From assembly GCA_016282555.1 (NCBI GenBank), contig JAEEKU010000180.1:1-10062 (forward strand): DNA of 10,062 nucleotides, written 5' to 3'. Shown one piece after another: positions 1 to 6,006 of the stretch. Numbering within the stretch: position 1 is the first letter of the stretch; each line of letters opens with the position of its first letter. The position numbers were made by a program, and so were the translations under genes. A model generated the notes under the pieces. The model did no database searches. It was not told the DNA's origin and was given only the letters and a program-made list of their open reading frames with translations. This stretch comes from Methanomassiliicoccaceae archaeon (GTDB lineage: Archaea; Thermoplasmatota; Thermoplasmata; Methanomassiliicoccales; Methanomethylophilaceae).

Positions 1-1002
1 GCATACCAGCGATGCGAGTTGTTTATCCGGCACCGAAGGATCCGTGGATACGATCCCCTCGCATTTCATCACTCCCGTCGTGAGGGTTCCGGTTTTGTCC
101 AGAACTATAGTCTTTACTGCGGAGAGATTCTCTACCGAATCCGCATTTTTCATCAGTATTCCTTTTTTGCTCATGTTTCCCGCGGCGGCCATTACGGCGG
201 TCGGAGTCGCGAGAATAAGCGCGCAGGGACAGAATACGACCATTACGGTAACCGCGCGGCGGATGTCCGACGTCATGAGATACACCGCGACGCTGGACAG
301 AAAAGCGGCGGCGACGATGTAAACGGCCATCTTATCCGCGGTCCTTACGGTTCTGGATCTTTTGAGATCCGTATCTTCCATAAGCCCCGCCATGCGGGAG
401 AGGACCGTGCTGTTCCCGTCGCATTCCGCGATGATGTCTATCGAACCGTACATGTTTGTCCAGCCGCACGATACTTTGTCGCCCGGGCCAATATCCCTCG
501 GTAAGGATTCGCCGGTGATTACCGATGTGTCGGCGGAAGAGCTGCCTTTGATCACCGTGCCGTCCGCGGAGATCGTCTCTCCCGGAAAAATCCTGATTCT
601 TTGTCCCGCGCGAACTTCGGAGAAGCCGATCATTCTCTCGGAACCGTTCTCGACGACTCTGGCTTCGGAAGGTTTCAGAGACGAAAGGCGCCTGACGGAG
701 GATCTGGCGCGGGATACGGCAGCCTCTTCCAGAAACGATCCGATCTCCATTATCACGCATATTTCGGCCGCCGCTTCCCATTCTCCTATCAGGATGCTGG
801 CGATTATCGCTGCCGACACCAGCACGTCCGCGGTGATATCGCGATCCCTGACGAGCCCCGCGGCCGTCCCGCATATAATCGGTATTCCGCACAGGAAGAC
901 AGGGACGAGGGAAAAGGGTCTCAGTTCTTCCGCGGATATCGAGACGAGCAGAAAAACTGTTCCGATCAGGATGAGAGAAAATTCCTTTTTCTGATTCAGA
1001 AT
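1..1002 (-). CDS. copA: Heavy-metal (probably Cu+) translocating P1B-type ATPase, partial
   Basis: This is an ATP-driven membrane pump that expels heavy-metal ions, most likely Cu(I) given the adjacent csoR. About 330 residues are visible; the gene runs off the left edge, so the ATP-binding domain and last helices are missing. Reading on the minus strand I see two N-terminal hydrophobic helices and a further pair, then the actuator-domain motif VITGES (near 510-525), the transmembrane metal-binding motif FCPCALILATPT (near 200-235), and the phosphorylation motif DKTGTLT (near 80-99). There is no N-terminal HMA metal-binding domain, so this is a short form. CPC is shared by the Cu+ and Zn2+/Cd2+ subgroups, so specificity rests on context. 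The start is unresolved: between the in-frame TAG at 1066-1068 and the membrane helices there is no ATG, GTG or TTG. The end given is an ATT codon next to the first plausible residues (ILNQKKEF). Confidence 0.85.
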   Translation of the reverse strand, partial: MLNQKKEFSLILIGTVFLLVSISAEELRPFSLVPVFLCGIPIICGTAAGLVRDRDITADVLVSAAIIASILIGEWEAAAEICVIMEIGSFLEEAAVSRARSSVRRLSSLKPSEARVVENGSERMIGFSEVRAGQRIRIFPGETISADGTVIKGSSSADTSVITGESLPRDIGPGDKVSCGWTNMYGSIDIIAECDGNSTVLSRMAGLMEDTDLKRSRTVRTADKMAVYIVAAAFLSSVAVYLMTSDIRRAVTVMVVFCPCALILATPTAVMAAAGNMSKKGILMKNADSVENLSAVKTIVLDKTGTLTTGVMKCEGIVSTDPSVPDKQLASLVC

Positions 1003-1035
1003 TGCTTCGGATATTACTCCCGTGGTATCACCGAT

Positions 1036-1052
1036 ATACCCGTAGGGGGTAT
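1036..1052. promoter_or_regulatory. CsoR-type operator, proximal copy
   Basis: ATACCCGTAGGGGGTAT has the same arms as the site at 1061-1077 and differs only in the three central bases. The two copies are 25 bases apart. This copy covers the region just before the transcription start expected about 26 bases downstream of the TATA-like box, so a bound repressor would block ATPase transcription. Confidence 0.75.
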
Positions 1053-1055
1053 GTG

Positions 1056-1063
1056 GTATAATA
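1056..1063 (-). promoter_or_regulatory. TATA-like box of the ATPase promoter
   Basis: On the minus strand this reads TATTATAC. It sits between and slightly overlaps the two CsoR-type operators. With the usual archaeal spacing, transcription would start near position 1033, giving a leader of at most about 30 bases. The assignment is inferred from position and base composition only. Confidence 0.45.
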
Positions 1064-1077
1064 CCCTATGGGGGTAT
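1061..1077. promoter_or_regulatory. CsoR-type operator, distal copy
   Basis: ATACCCTATGGGGGTAT is an inverted repeat with ATACCC/GGGTAT arms around a five-base centre. It matches the type of G-tract operator known for CsoR-family copper repressors, notably the Bacillus copZA operator. It lies between the csoR stop and the ATPase gene and overlaps the upstream edge of a TATA-like box on the minus strand (1056-1063). Confidence 0.75.
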
Positions 1078-1096
1078 ATTGCAGAACGGTTCCGGA

Positions 1097-1456
1097 TCAG
1101 ATCTTCGAATACTGTTCCAGAACTTTGGCGAAATCCTGAATGGTTTTATCCGCGTCGCCGTTCCGTATTCCGTCTTTGACGCAGTTGTTAATATGGCCGA
1201 CCATGATGATCTGGCCTACTTTATGGAGAGCGCTTTTCACCGCATTTACCTGAACGAGGATCTCGTCGCAGGGAATGTCCTCGTCGATCATTCTGTCCAG
1301 CGCCGCGATCTGGCCGGATATTCTTTTCAAGCGTCTGTGAAGATTATCGGAATCCATGCATCTTTTCATGATCTCGGATGGTTTTACGGTTATTTCAGAT
1401 TTGCATCGGGACCTGTATGCAGGAATCCGGAGATTATTTCCGGGCTGCACGGTCAT
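1097..1456 (-). CDS. csoR: CsoR-family copper-sensing transcriptional repressor
   Basis: This is a small, all-helical metal-responsive repressor (DUF156 / CsoR-RcnR family) that binds operator DNA as the apo form and is released by Cu(I). The frame gives 119 residues. The core LHRRLKRISGQIAALDRMI is the family's N-terminal DNA-binding helix. Metal ligands are present as Cys63, His88 and Cys92, the Cys-x24-His-x3-Cys spacing of Mycobacterium CsoR (Cys36/His61/Cys65), which points to Cu(I) rather than nickel or formaldehyde. The first Met gives a 30-residue leader before the core. An alternative Met at 1369-1367 would start closer to the usual family start, and neither has a strong ribosome site. 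A TTATAA box at 1492-1497 favours the longer form with a short leader. It lies upstream of the metal ATPase in the same direction, with two CsoR-type operators between, so it most likely controls that pump. Stop is TGA. Confidence 0.88.
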   Translation of the reverse strand: MTVQPGNNLRIPAYRSRCKSEITVKPSEIMKRCMDSDNLHRRLKRISGQIAALDRMIDEDIPCDEILVQVNAVKSALHKVGQIIMVGHINNCVKDGIRNGDADKTIQDFAKVLEQYSKI

Positions 1457-1570
1457 TTCCCTATCTCGTGCATCCGCTCCGGAATAACCTGATTATAAGG
1501 CATTTAACTCTAGCTGGAATAAACATCTATTTACGCCGGGTACGCAATGCGGACACCGGAGATATGGCCG
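1457..1570. promoter_or_regulatory. Divergent promoter region, csoR / universal stress protein
   Basis: This 114-base stretch separates two divergent genes. For csoR the minus strand has a TTATAA box at 1492-1497, about 38 bases before the start codon. For the stress protein, CTATTTA at 1526-1532 is a weaker TATA-like candidate, and GGAGA at 1558-1562 lies eight bases before the ATG at 1571. I see no copy of the CsoR-type operator here, so csoR may not be autoregulated from this side. Confidence 0.45.
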
Positions 1571-2377
1571 ATGGCTGAAGATCATATGAAATTTGACAAG
1601 GTTCTCGTGCCCGTGGACGGCAGCGTCTCATCCGAGGTCGCGGTTGATCTGGCGCTTCATTCCGCTAGCACGTTCAACGCCTGTCTGGAATTTGTTTTCG
1701 TAATCGATGCGTCGTCGTTCGAAAGGTTCGGCACCGTGGACAGCACCCAGGAGCGTTTCGTTTCCAGAATGGAAGGCGAACTGTTCCTCGAGCGCGTCGC
1801 CAAACTTGCGGAAAAGAGCGGTGCCAAACATAAGGAGACTTTATGCGAGGGCATTCCGTGGGAAATCGTCTGCGAAAAGTCGGAAAATGCCGATATGATG
1901 ATTCTCGCGGTTTCAGGCAAATCAGGAATCCGTCCCGGACGCATAGGATCCACTGCTAAGAAGATCATAGAGAACAGCCACTGTCCCGTTCTCACTCTGA
2001 GATCGGGATCCAAAAGAATTCAGGAGATTCTTCTCCCCGTGTACGATGAGAATAGGCCCGCTATCGATGTAGCTATCCAGACCGCCAGGATCGTCGGCGG
2101 AAAGATCACCGTTTTCAGCGTGAAGGAGAAGAATACGGATCCGGCTGTGCTGGTTGAAAAAGTCGCCGCGATTGTCCGCGATGCCGGAATCGGGACGGAA
2201 ACTCTTATCGCGGAAGGCGATGTGGTCGACTGCATTCTCGGAAAGTCCGGACAGTTCGATCTGATCGTCATGGGCGTGGACAGGCGCGGCGGCCTTCAGT
2301 CTATCCTTCACGGAGGGGTGACCGAGAGAATCGTCTCGCAGGCTTCCTGTCCCGTTACCGTGGTCAGGAACAAGTAA
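1571..2377 (+). CDS. Universal stress protein with two tandem Usp domains
   Basis: This is a cytoplasmic stress-response protein of 268 residues made of two UspA domains, about residues 7-147 and 151-268. Both begin with the family's beta-strand (VLVPVDGS; ILLPVYDEN) and end in the typical CPV strand (HCPVLTLRS; SCPVTVVRN). The ATP-binding motif G-x2-G-x9-G-S/T is nearly intact in the first domain (GKSGIRPGRIGS) but its first Gly is Ala. In the second domain the middle Gly is Arg and the final Ser/Thr is Gly, so that domain probably binds nucleotide poorly. I chose the ATG at 1571 because GGAGA lies eight bases upstream; ATGs at 1547 and 1586 are in the same frame. It diverges from csoR and ends in a clear terminator, so it is probably a single-gene transcript. 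The exact ligand or partner cannot be told. Stop is TAA. Confidence 0.88.
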   Translation: MAEDHMKFDKVLVPVDGSVSSEVAVDLALHSASTFNACLEFVFVIDASSFERFGTVDSTQERFVSRMEGELFLERVAKLAEKSGAKHKETLCEGIPWEIVCEKSENADMMILAVSGKSGIRPGRIGSTAKKIIENSHCPVLTLRSGSKRIQEILLPVYDENRPAIDVAIQTARIVGGKITVFSVKEKNTDPAVLVEKVAAIVRDAGIGTETLIAEGDVVDCILGKSGQFDLIVMGVDRRGGLQSILHGGVTERIVSQASCPVTVVRNK

Positions 2378-2391
2378 TTATTTTTTATACA

Positions 2392-2415
2392 GCGGGAGCC
2401 TCTCCCGCCGTTTTT
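2392..2415 (+). terminator. Hairpin and T-tract terminator of the stress-protein gene
   Basis: A seven-base stem (GCGGGAG at 2392-2398, CTCCCGC at 2402-2408) with a three-base loop begins 15 bases after the stop codon and is followed by TTTTT at 2411-2415. T-tracts alone terminate archaeal transcription, so this should end the upstream transcript. Confidence 0.7.
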
Positions 2416-2436
2416 CATATAGCACTATAGTTCTAT
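2408..2436 (+). repeat. Intergenic repeat element, copy 1
   Basis: A 29-base stretch shared with 4917-4945. Both begin CCGTTTTT and end with the identical 14-mer CACTATAGTTCTAT at the same distance; 24 of 29 positions agree by hand alignment. In this copy the end is an imperfect palindrome centred on ACTATAGT. It follows the stress-protein terminator hairpin and lies 37 bases before the permease start, so it could belong to a terminator or to a promoter. Confidence 0.5.
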
Positions 2437-2472
2437 TTTTCTGTCCGGACCGTTAACAGTTAAATCGTCCCG

Positions 2473-3438
2473 ATGATACGTACTTATATGAAGCACGGGG
2501 AGATCGTCCAGCCCGCGGGAATCATAGCGGCCGCGCTGGCCGGGCTTCTCGCGGGAGCCTTCACCGGTTTCGGCAGTTTTTCCTCGCAGCTCATCGAGCC
2601 TTTTCTCATGGCAATGCTGTTTTTCGTGTTTCTTTCGGTCGACGGTTCCGGACTCAGAGACGCTTTCAAGAACTGGAGATTTTCCCTGACCGCGCTGGCA
2701 GTGAATTTTATCTGGACTCCCGTCTTCGCGATGCTGCTGGGTTATTTATTTTTCAGCGGGAATACCGACGTCAGATTCGGGATCCTGCTTCTGCTGGTAA
2801 CTCCGTGCACCGACTGGTTTCTAGTGTTCACCGCCTCTGCCAGAGGGAACACGTCTCTCAGCAGCGCGATCCTTCCTCTCAATCTGATAATCCAGGTGAT
2901 CATGCTTCCCGTTTACGTTTTCCTGTTCTTCGGCGCCGAGATACGGTTCGATCCGGAGACTATCGTCAGAAGCATACTTCTCGTGCTGGCCGTGCCCCTG
3001 CTCCTGGCCGCCGCCGTCAGATTCGTTTCCCGCAGATCTGATAAAGCGGAAGGATGCAAAGAGAAGGTTCTCGGATACAATGACGAGATCCAGACTGTTT
3101 TTCTCTGTCTCGCGGTAGCATCCATGTTCGCGTCCGAAAGCCAGGTTCTCTTTGATAACCCGATGCTTCTGGTATCGATGTTTATTCCGATGGAGATTTT
3201 CTTCATTTTCAACTATCTTCTCTCCTCCGGGCTCGGAAAACTACAGAAATGGAAGTTTGATGACACCACGTCCCTCATTTTTACGGCTTTGGCTAGGAAT
3301 TCACCGTTGGCTCTTGCGATATGCGCCGCGGCTTTCCCGGAGAATGCCATCGCCCTTCTGATTCTGGTCATCGGTCCGGTGATCGAACTGCCGACGCTCG
3401 CGCTCGCCGCCGGCATCCGTCTGAGAAGCCGTCGGTAA
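2473..3438 (+). CDS. BASS-superfamily permease, ACR3-like (probable arsenite exporter)
   Basis: This is an integral membrane transporter of 321 residues with about ten hydrophobic segments, in the bile acid:sodium symporter superfamily and closest in pattern to the ACR3 / arsenic-resistance branch. Visible landmarks are TPCTDWFLVFT at residues 110-120, which carries the membrane Cys112 at the position of the conserved ACR3 cysteine, and the late motif GPVIELPTL (301-309) in the last helix. ACR3 proteins export arsenite or antimonite across the cytoplasmic membrane. No arsR-like regulator or arsenate reductase is visible, so substrate is inferred. No Shine-Dalgarno site precedes the ATG at 2473, and an in-frame ATG at 2488 is an alternative; a leaderless transcript is possible. 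Its last 226 bases overlap the nreA frame on the other strand. The hydrophobic C-terminus fits the family, so this end is real. Stop is TAA. Confidence 0.82.
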   Translation: MIRTYMKHGEIVQPAGIIAAALAGLLAGAFTGFGSFSSQLIEPFLMAMLFFVFLSVDGSGLRDAFKNWRFSLTALAVNFIWTPVFAMLLGYLFFSGNTDVRFGILLLLVTPCTDWFLVFTASARGNTSLSSAILPLNLIIQVIMLPVYVFLFFGAEIRFDPETIVRSILLVLAVPLLLAAAVRFVSRRSDKAEGCKEKVLGYNDEIQTVFLCLAVASMFASESQVLFDNPMLLVSMFIPMEIFFIFNYLLSSGLGKLQKWKFDDTTSLIFTALARNSPLALAICAAAFPENAIALLILVIGPVIELPTLALAAGIRLRSRR

Positions 3439-4706
3439 AACTGATCCAGCCGGGTCTGGACTTTCCAGTTTTTCATTATCTCGGAGCGGGACAGCCATTC
3501 GCCGTGCGGTATGTCCATGTAGGAATCTATGTGCGGCCAGAGTCCTTCGAGAGTATCTGATTCGATCGGTTCGTAGAGCAGCGCGGCGCGCATGTTCTCT
3601 CTTATGTTCCATACCCCGAGAGGTATGTTGTATCCGGGATGAATTTCCCTCAGAACTATTACTCCTGCGCATCTTTTCTCTTTTTCCAGCCTTTCGGCGG
3701 CCGCCAGCCTGGCGGCGTAGTAGCTTCCGCCCATCGCCGCATACGTGGTCCTGTTCTCCGAGAATTCGCTGTCCACTTCGAAATCCACGCTGTCCGAATA
3801 CGAATTCCAGCTGGTCTGAGGGTACCAGGCCTCCATCATTTCGAAGCGCCAGGAGCAGGGCATCATGATTATCGCCCATCTGTTGTCCAGCTGGTTCCAG
3901 AAGTATACTCTGTATTTGTCGATGGTTTCGTTGTATTTCACCGATTTTTTGAGTTCTTTGGATATTATATCATCGACTGCGGTGATGCTCCATCTTGTCG
4001 GAACGAATCTTCTGCTTCTCTTCGTTCCCATGGTTCCGACCGAGAACGCTTTTTCGATCTCCGTAACCAGAGTGCCGGAGCGGTAGGCCGAGATCACGGC
4101 ATCCGCGGCTCTCAGATCTATGTCGTAGAAGTTCTTCTCCAGACTGTTCACGAATCTTCCGTTCCCCACGTTCATCTGTTCGATTCTTCCCGACGGTCCG
4201 AACGGCTGAACGGCATCGTCCAGAACCGATCTGCCTTTCGGTTTCGACGAGAAGTTGGTCTCCACTTCGACGGGCCTCGCCGTCAGCGCCAGTTCCTGGA
4301 TGCTGTCGGCGATTCTTCCGGCTTTTTCGAAATCCTTGGCATCGATCCTGTATTTTCCGCGTATGAGCCTGAATCTCATGTCAACTATCGAACTCTGAGA
4401 GCGCCCCACCCATCTCTCCGGCATATCCAGAAGAGAGGTGTCTCCGAATTCCTGAGGGAGAAGCGGGCCGATGTCCACCTTGGGATATCCGTACCTTCCT
4501 ACGAAAACCGACGGAGGGCTGCATCCGGCTATATCTTTGGAATTCACGTCGGGAATGCTTCTGCTGTCGGCGTAGAACTTGGCCATCAGGGGGCATCTGG
4601 ACTTTCCGCAGAGGGCTCTGGAACCTTTGCATATGACGCACAGGCCGTTTTTCACCACGGAGTCATCGTTTCTACGCGCTGCAGCGAACAATCCGTCGTT
4701 ATCCAT
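3213..4706 (-). CDS. nreA: NreA-like archaeal DNA repair protein with abnormal C-terminal extension
   Basis: NreA proteins are archaeal factors linked to repair of DNA damage that work with the sliding clamp PCNA. The N-terminus has a zinc-finger-like cluster Cys23-x2-Cys26-x6-Cys33-x4-Cys38, followed by the family signature SPPSVFVGRYGYPKVDIGP at residues 63-81, and later conserved blocks (for example GGSYYAARLAAAERL near 326-340). At residues 417-424 lies a PIP box, QTRLDQFY, the PCNA-binding motif normally found at the very C-terminus. Here the frame continues for 73 more, very basic residues to a TAG at 3213-3215, running antisense through the last 75 codons of the permease. The PIP box itself lies over the permease stop codon. 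The body of 424 residues is about a normal length for the family, so the extension is probably a product of stop-codon loss. The start at 4706 has GAGAGG (4721-4716) upstream. Confidence 0.88.
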   Translation of the reverse strand: MDNDGLFAAARRNDDSVVKNGLCVICKGSRALCGKSRCPLMAKFYADSRSIPDVNSKDIAGCSPPSVFVGRYGYPKVDIGPLLPQEFGDTSLLDMPERWVGRSQSSIVDMRFRLIRGKYRIDAKDFEKAGRIADSIQELALTARPVEVETNFSSKPKGRSVLDDAVQPFGPSGRIEQMNVGNGRFVNSLEKNFYDIDLRAADAVISAYRSGTLVTEIEKAFSVGTMGTKRSRRFVPTRWSITAVDDIISKELKKSVKYNETIDKYRVYFWNQLDNRWAIIMMPCSWRFEMMEAWYPQTSWNSYSDSVDFEVDSEFSENRTTYAAMGGSYYAARLAAAERLEKEKRCAGVIVLREIHPGYNIPLGVWNIRENMRAALLYEPIESDTLEGLWPHIDSYMDIPHGEWLSRSEIMKNWKVQTRLDQFYRRLLRRMPAASASVGSSITGPMTRIRRAMAFSGKAAAHIARANGEFLAKAVKMRDVVSSNFHFCSFPSPEERR

Positions 4707-4735
4707 TGGATTTATCCTCTCGGAACGGTCACAAC

Positions 4736-4743
4736 AATATTAA
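4736..4743 (-). promoter_or_regulatory. TATA-like box upstream of nreA
   Basis: The minus strand reads TTAATATT about 30 bases before the nreA start codon. With normal archaeal spacing, transcription would start near 4713 and leave a leader of only a few bases. If so, the GAGAGG at 4721-4716 would lie outside the transcript. Confidence 0.4.
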
Positions 4744-4794
4744 GGAGCAGGCGACACTGGGCATACACCCATGCAAGGGGATGTCTCCTGCTTT
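4744..4794. other. Long stem-loop in the nreA-lysR intergenic region
   Basis: Arms 4746-4756 (AGCAGGCGACA) and 4782-4792 (TGTCTCCTGCT) pair in ten of eleven positions, with two possible G-U pairs outside. The 25-base loop can form a second small stem, GCAT/ATGC, at 4762-4765 region on the minus reading. It lies immediately upstream of the nreA TATA-like box. It may be the end of a small RNA, an operator, or a leader structure. Confidence 0.5.
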
Positions 4795-4871
4795 ATTGAG
4801 GTTAGTTTTTGCACAGTTAAATAATTTGGGTTTTTGCGGTCAGTTCCGCATGTTACCCGCCTGCGCCGCTG

Positions 4872-4887
4872 TTATAACCGGTTATAA
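4872..4887. promoter_or_regulatory. Perfect 16-base palindrome, candidate operator
   Basis: TTATAACCGGTTATAA is identical to its reverse complement over all 16 bases. Five-base complementary arms flank it at 4865-4869 and 4892-4896, so the DNA or RNA could also form a longer hairpin. Dimeric regulators bind sites of this kind, and each half also resembles a TATA box. It lies 166 bases upstream of nreA and 132 bases past the lysR stop; no binding protein can be named. Confidence 0.5.
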
Positions 4888-4916
4888 GGGTGCGGCATCT
4901 GTCTGCCCGCGCTTAT

Positions 4917-4945
4917 CCGTTTTTTCAGTATCACTATAGTTCTAT
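4917..4945 (+). repeat. Intergenic repeat element, copy 2
   Basis: Shares the layout CCGTTTTT ... CACTATAGTTCTAT with 2408-2436, with the 14-mer identical at 4932-4945. As in copy 1, a G+C-rich hairpin (GCGGCA at 4892-4897 with a bulged partner at 4904-4910) and a T-tract (4920-4925) precede it. No plus-strand gene follows for about 1,060 bases, which argues against a simple promoter role for this copy. Confidence 0.5.
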
Positions 4946-5018
4946 CTACGGTTCTCAGCACGCAGCCGGGTCATATCGGCACTTTGTGCCTTTGAAAGTT
5001 CTCGAATCCAGTCTGTGG

Positions 5019-5903
5019 TCAGAGATATCCGTTATAAGAATCGTAAACTTCCTTCATGATTTCTATAAATCTCCTGACGGGCGCTCTTTCATCAGTTGTC
5101 CTGGTACACAGGACGCAGTCAAATTTTTCAGGACAGTCGAAGGGAGTCCACCTGTAACCGGGATCATCGCCTTTAAGGAATCCGGGAGACAGGCAGACTC
5201 CTTTTCCGATGGCAACGTTGATCATGGTCGTGTCGTGATCATGGCTGTTGTAGTATCCTACGTCAGCGTTCCTTATTACTCTCTGCTGAACGGTAATCAG
5301 TTCCGGGGGAGAGCCGCCTCCGACCATCAGCAGTCTGCCGTTCATATCCTTCTCCCTGACAATTCTGCCGGAGGAAAGAGGATCATCGTCTCTCGTTATG
5401 AGGTATATTCCGCTGTAGAACAGATGATCTTCTTTCACTCCGGGGGATCCTCCCAGATCGCCCCGTGCAGCGAATTCTATGTCGGTTCCTCCCGACAGGA
5501 AAGATGTAAAATCTCCGTACGGATGGAAGACAGGAGTTATCGAAACGTCTGAGAATTCTTCGGAGAACCTTCTGATCGCATCGGGAAGAAGTCTTAAGGC
5601 GGATCTCACGGGCAGCCCTACTCTGATATCCTGTCTGTATGTTCCGCTTATATTCTGACATTGTTCTATGATTTTCCTCAGCTCGATACGGAGTGCGAAC
5701 AGTCCCGAACAAAACTGTTCACCGGCCGGTGTAAGGTTGATGTTTCTCCCGTTGCGTTCGAAAATTGCGAATCCCACTTCTTTTTCGATATGTTTCAGCT
5801 GATATGAGAGAGTAGGCTGGGATACTCCCAAAGATTCCGCCGCCTGGTTCAGGCTCATTGCTTTTCTGATTCCTAGAAGGTAGTCAATTTGTTTGGTGTC
5901 CAT
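5019..5903 (-). CDS. LysR-type transcriptional regulator
   Basis: This is a DNA-binding transcription regulator of 294 residues, the usual LysR length. The N-terminal winged helix-turn-helix (about residues 1-60) is clear: NQAAESLGVSQPTLSYQLKHIEKEVG followed by FERNGRNINLTPAGE. The rest is the periplasmic-binding-protein-like effector domain, opening with VGLPVRSALRLLPDAIRRFSEEF. The effector cannot be read from the sequence. It is divergent from the flavodoxin gene across 103 bases of very A+T-rich DNA, the classic arrangement in which a LysR protein controls its neighbour and itself, so it probably responds to a redox or electrophile signal that the flavodoxin / reductase genes deal with. 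LysR proteins are more typical of bacteria, so the unit may have been acquired by transfer. The ATG at 5903 has no evident Shine-Dalgarno site. Stop is TGA. Confidence 0.9.
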   Translation of the reverse strand: MDTKQIDYLLGIRKAMSLNQAAESLGVSQPTLSYQLKHIEKEVGFAIFERNGRNINLTPAGEQFCSGLFALRIELRKIIEQCQNISGTYRQDIRVGLPVRSALRLLPDAIRRFSEEFSDVSITPVFHPYGDFTSFLSGGTDIEFAARGDLGGSPGVKEDHLFYSGIYLITRDDDPLSSGRIVREKDMNGRLLMVGGGSPPELITVQQRVIRNADVGYYNSHDHDTTMINVAIGKGVCLSPGFLKGDDPGYRWTPFDCPEKFDCVLCTRTTDERAPVRRFIEIMKEVYDSYNGYL

Positions 5904-6006
5904 AGTATCATTTGAAATAATTGATTTAATATTTTAATTAGTAATTAACGTTTATTATAATAATATTTAATAATAACATTCCAGATGAGCGATCAGGCGA
6001 TATCAG
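5904..6006. promoter_or_regulatory. A+T-rich divergent promoter between lysR and the flavodoxin operon
   Basis: The region is far richer in A+T than its surroundings. It contains TAATATTTTAAT (about 5928-5939) and a perfect 12-base palindrome TTATTATAATAA at 5952-5963, with a further TAATAA partner at 5970-5975. Several TATA-like boxes face both ways. The palindromic A+T repeats are candidates for the LysR binding site, although the generic T-N11-A motif is too loose to be decisive here. Confidence 0.55.

Larger units (their letters stand above)
4707..5018. other. Gene-free, inverted-repeat-rich intergenic region
   Basis: These 312 bases between the nreA start and the lysR stop contain no convincing gene. 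They hold the stem-loop at 4744-4794, a small hairpin at 4835-4850 (TGCGG/CCGCA, loop of six), the palindrome at 4872-4887 flanked by GCCGC (4865-4869) and GCGGC (4892-4896), a T6 tract at 4920-4925, and repeat copy 2. An unannotated small RNA from about 4840 to 4925 on plus is possible but unproven. No tRNA or known riboswitch was recognised. Confidence 0.5.

Noticed and set aside
362..994. Open frames on both strands over the left edge
   Set aside because: The true gene is the minus-strand P-type ATPase in another frame, with TGES, CPC and DKTGTLT motifs; the others are shadows.
1066..1068. Reading the in-frame TAG upstream of the ATPase as sense to extend the protein
   Set aside because: It lies inside the operator, upstream of the expected transcription start, and the codons beyond it look non-coding and overlap csoR in another frame.
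3639..4799. Long open frame of 386 codons on plus opposite nreA
   Set aside because: Shadow of nreA; no recognisable domain and no ribosome site, while the minus frame has the NreA zinc cluster and signature.
4706..4939. Small plus-strand frame of 77 codons in the nreA-lysR gap
   Set aside because: Covers the inverted repeats, has no ribosome site, and the translation is not recognisable; better explained as non-coding.
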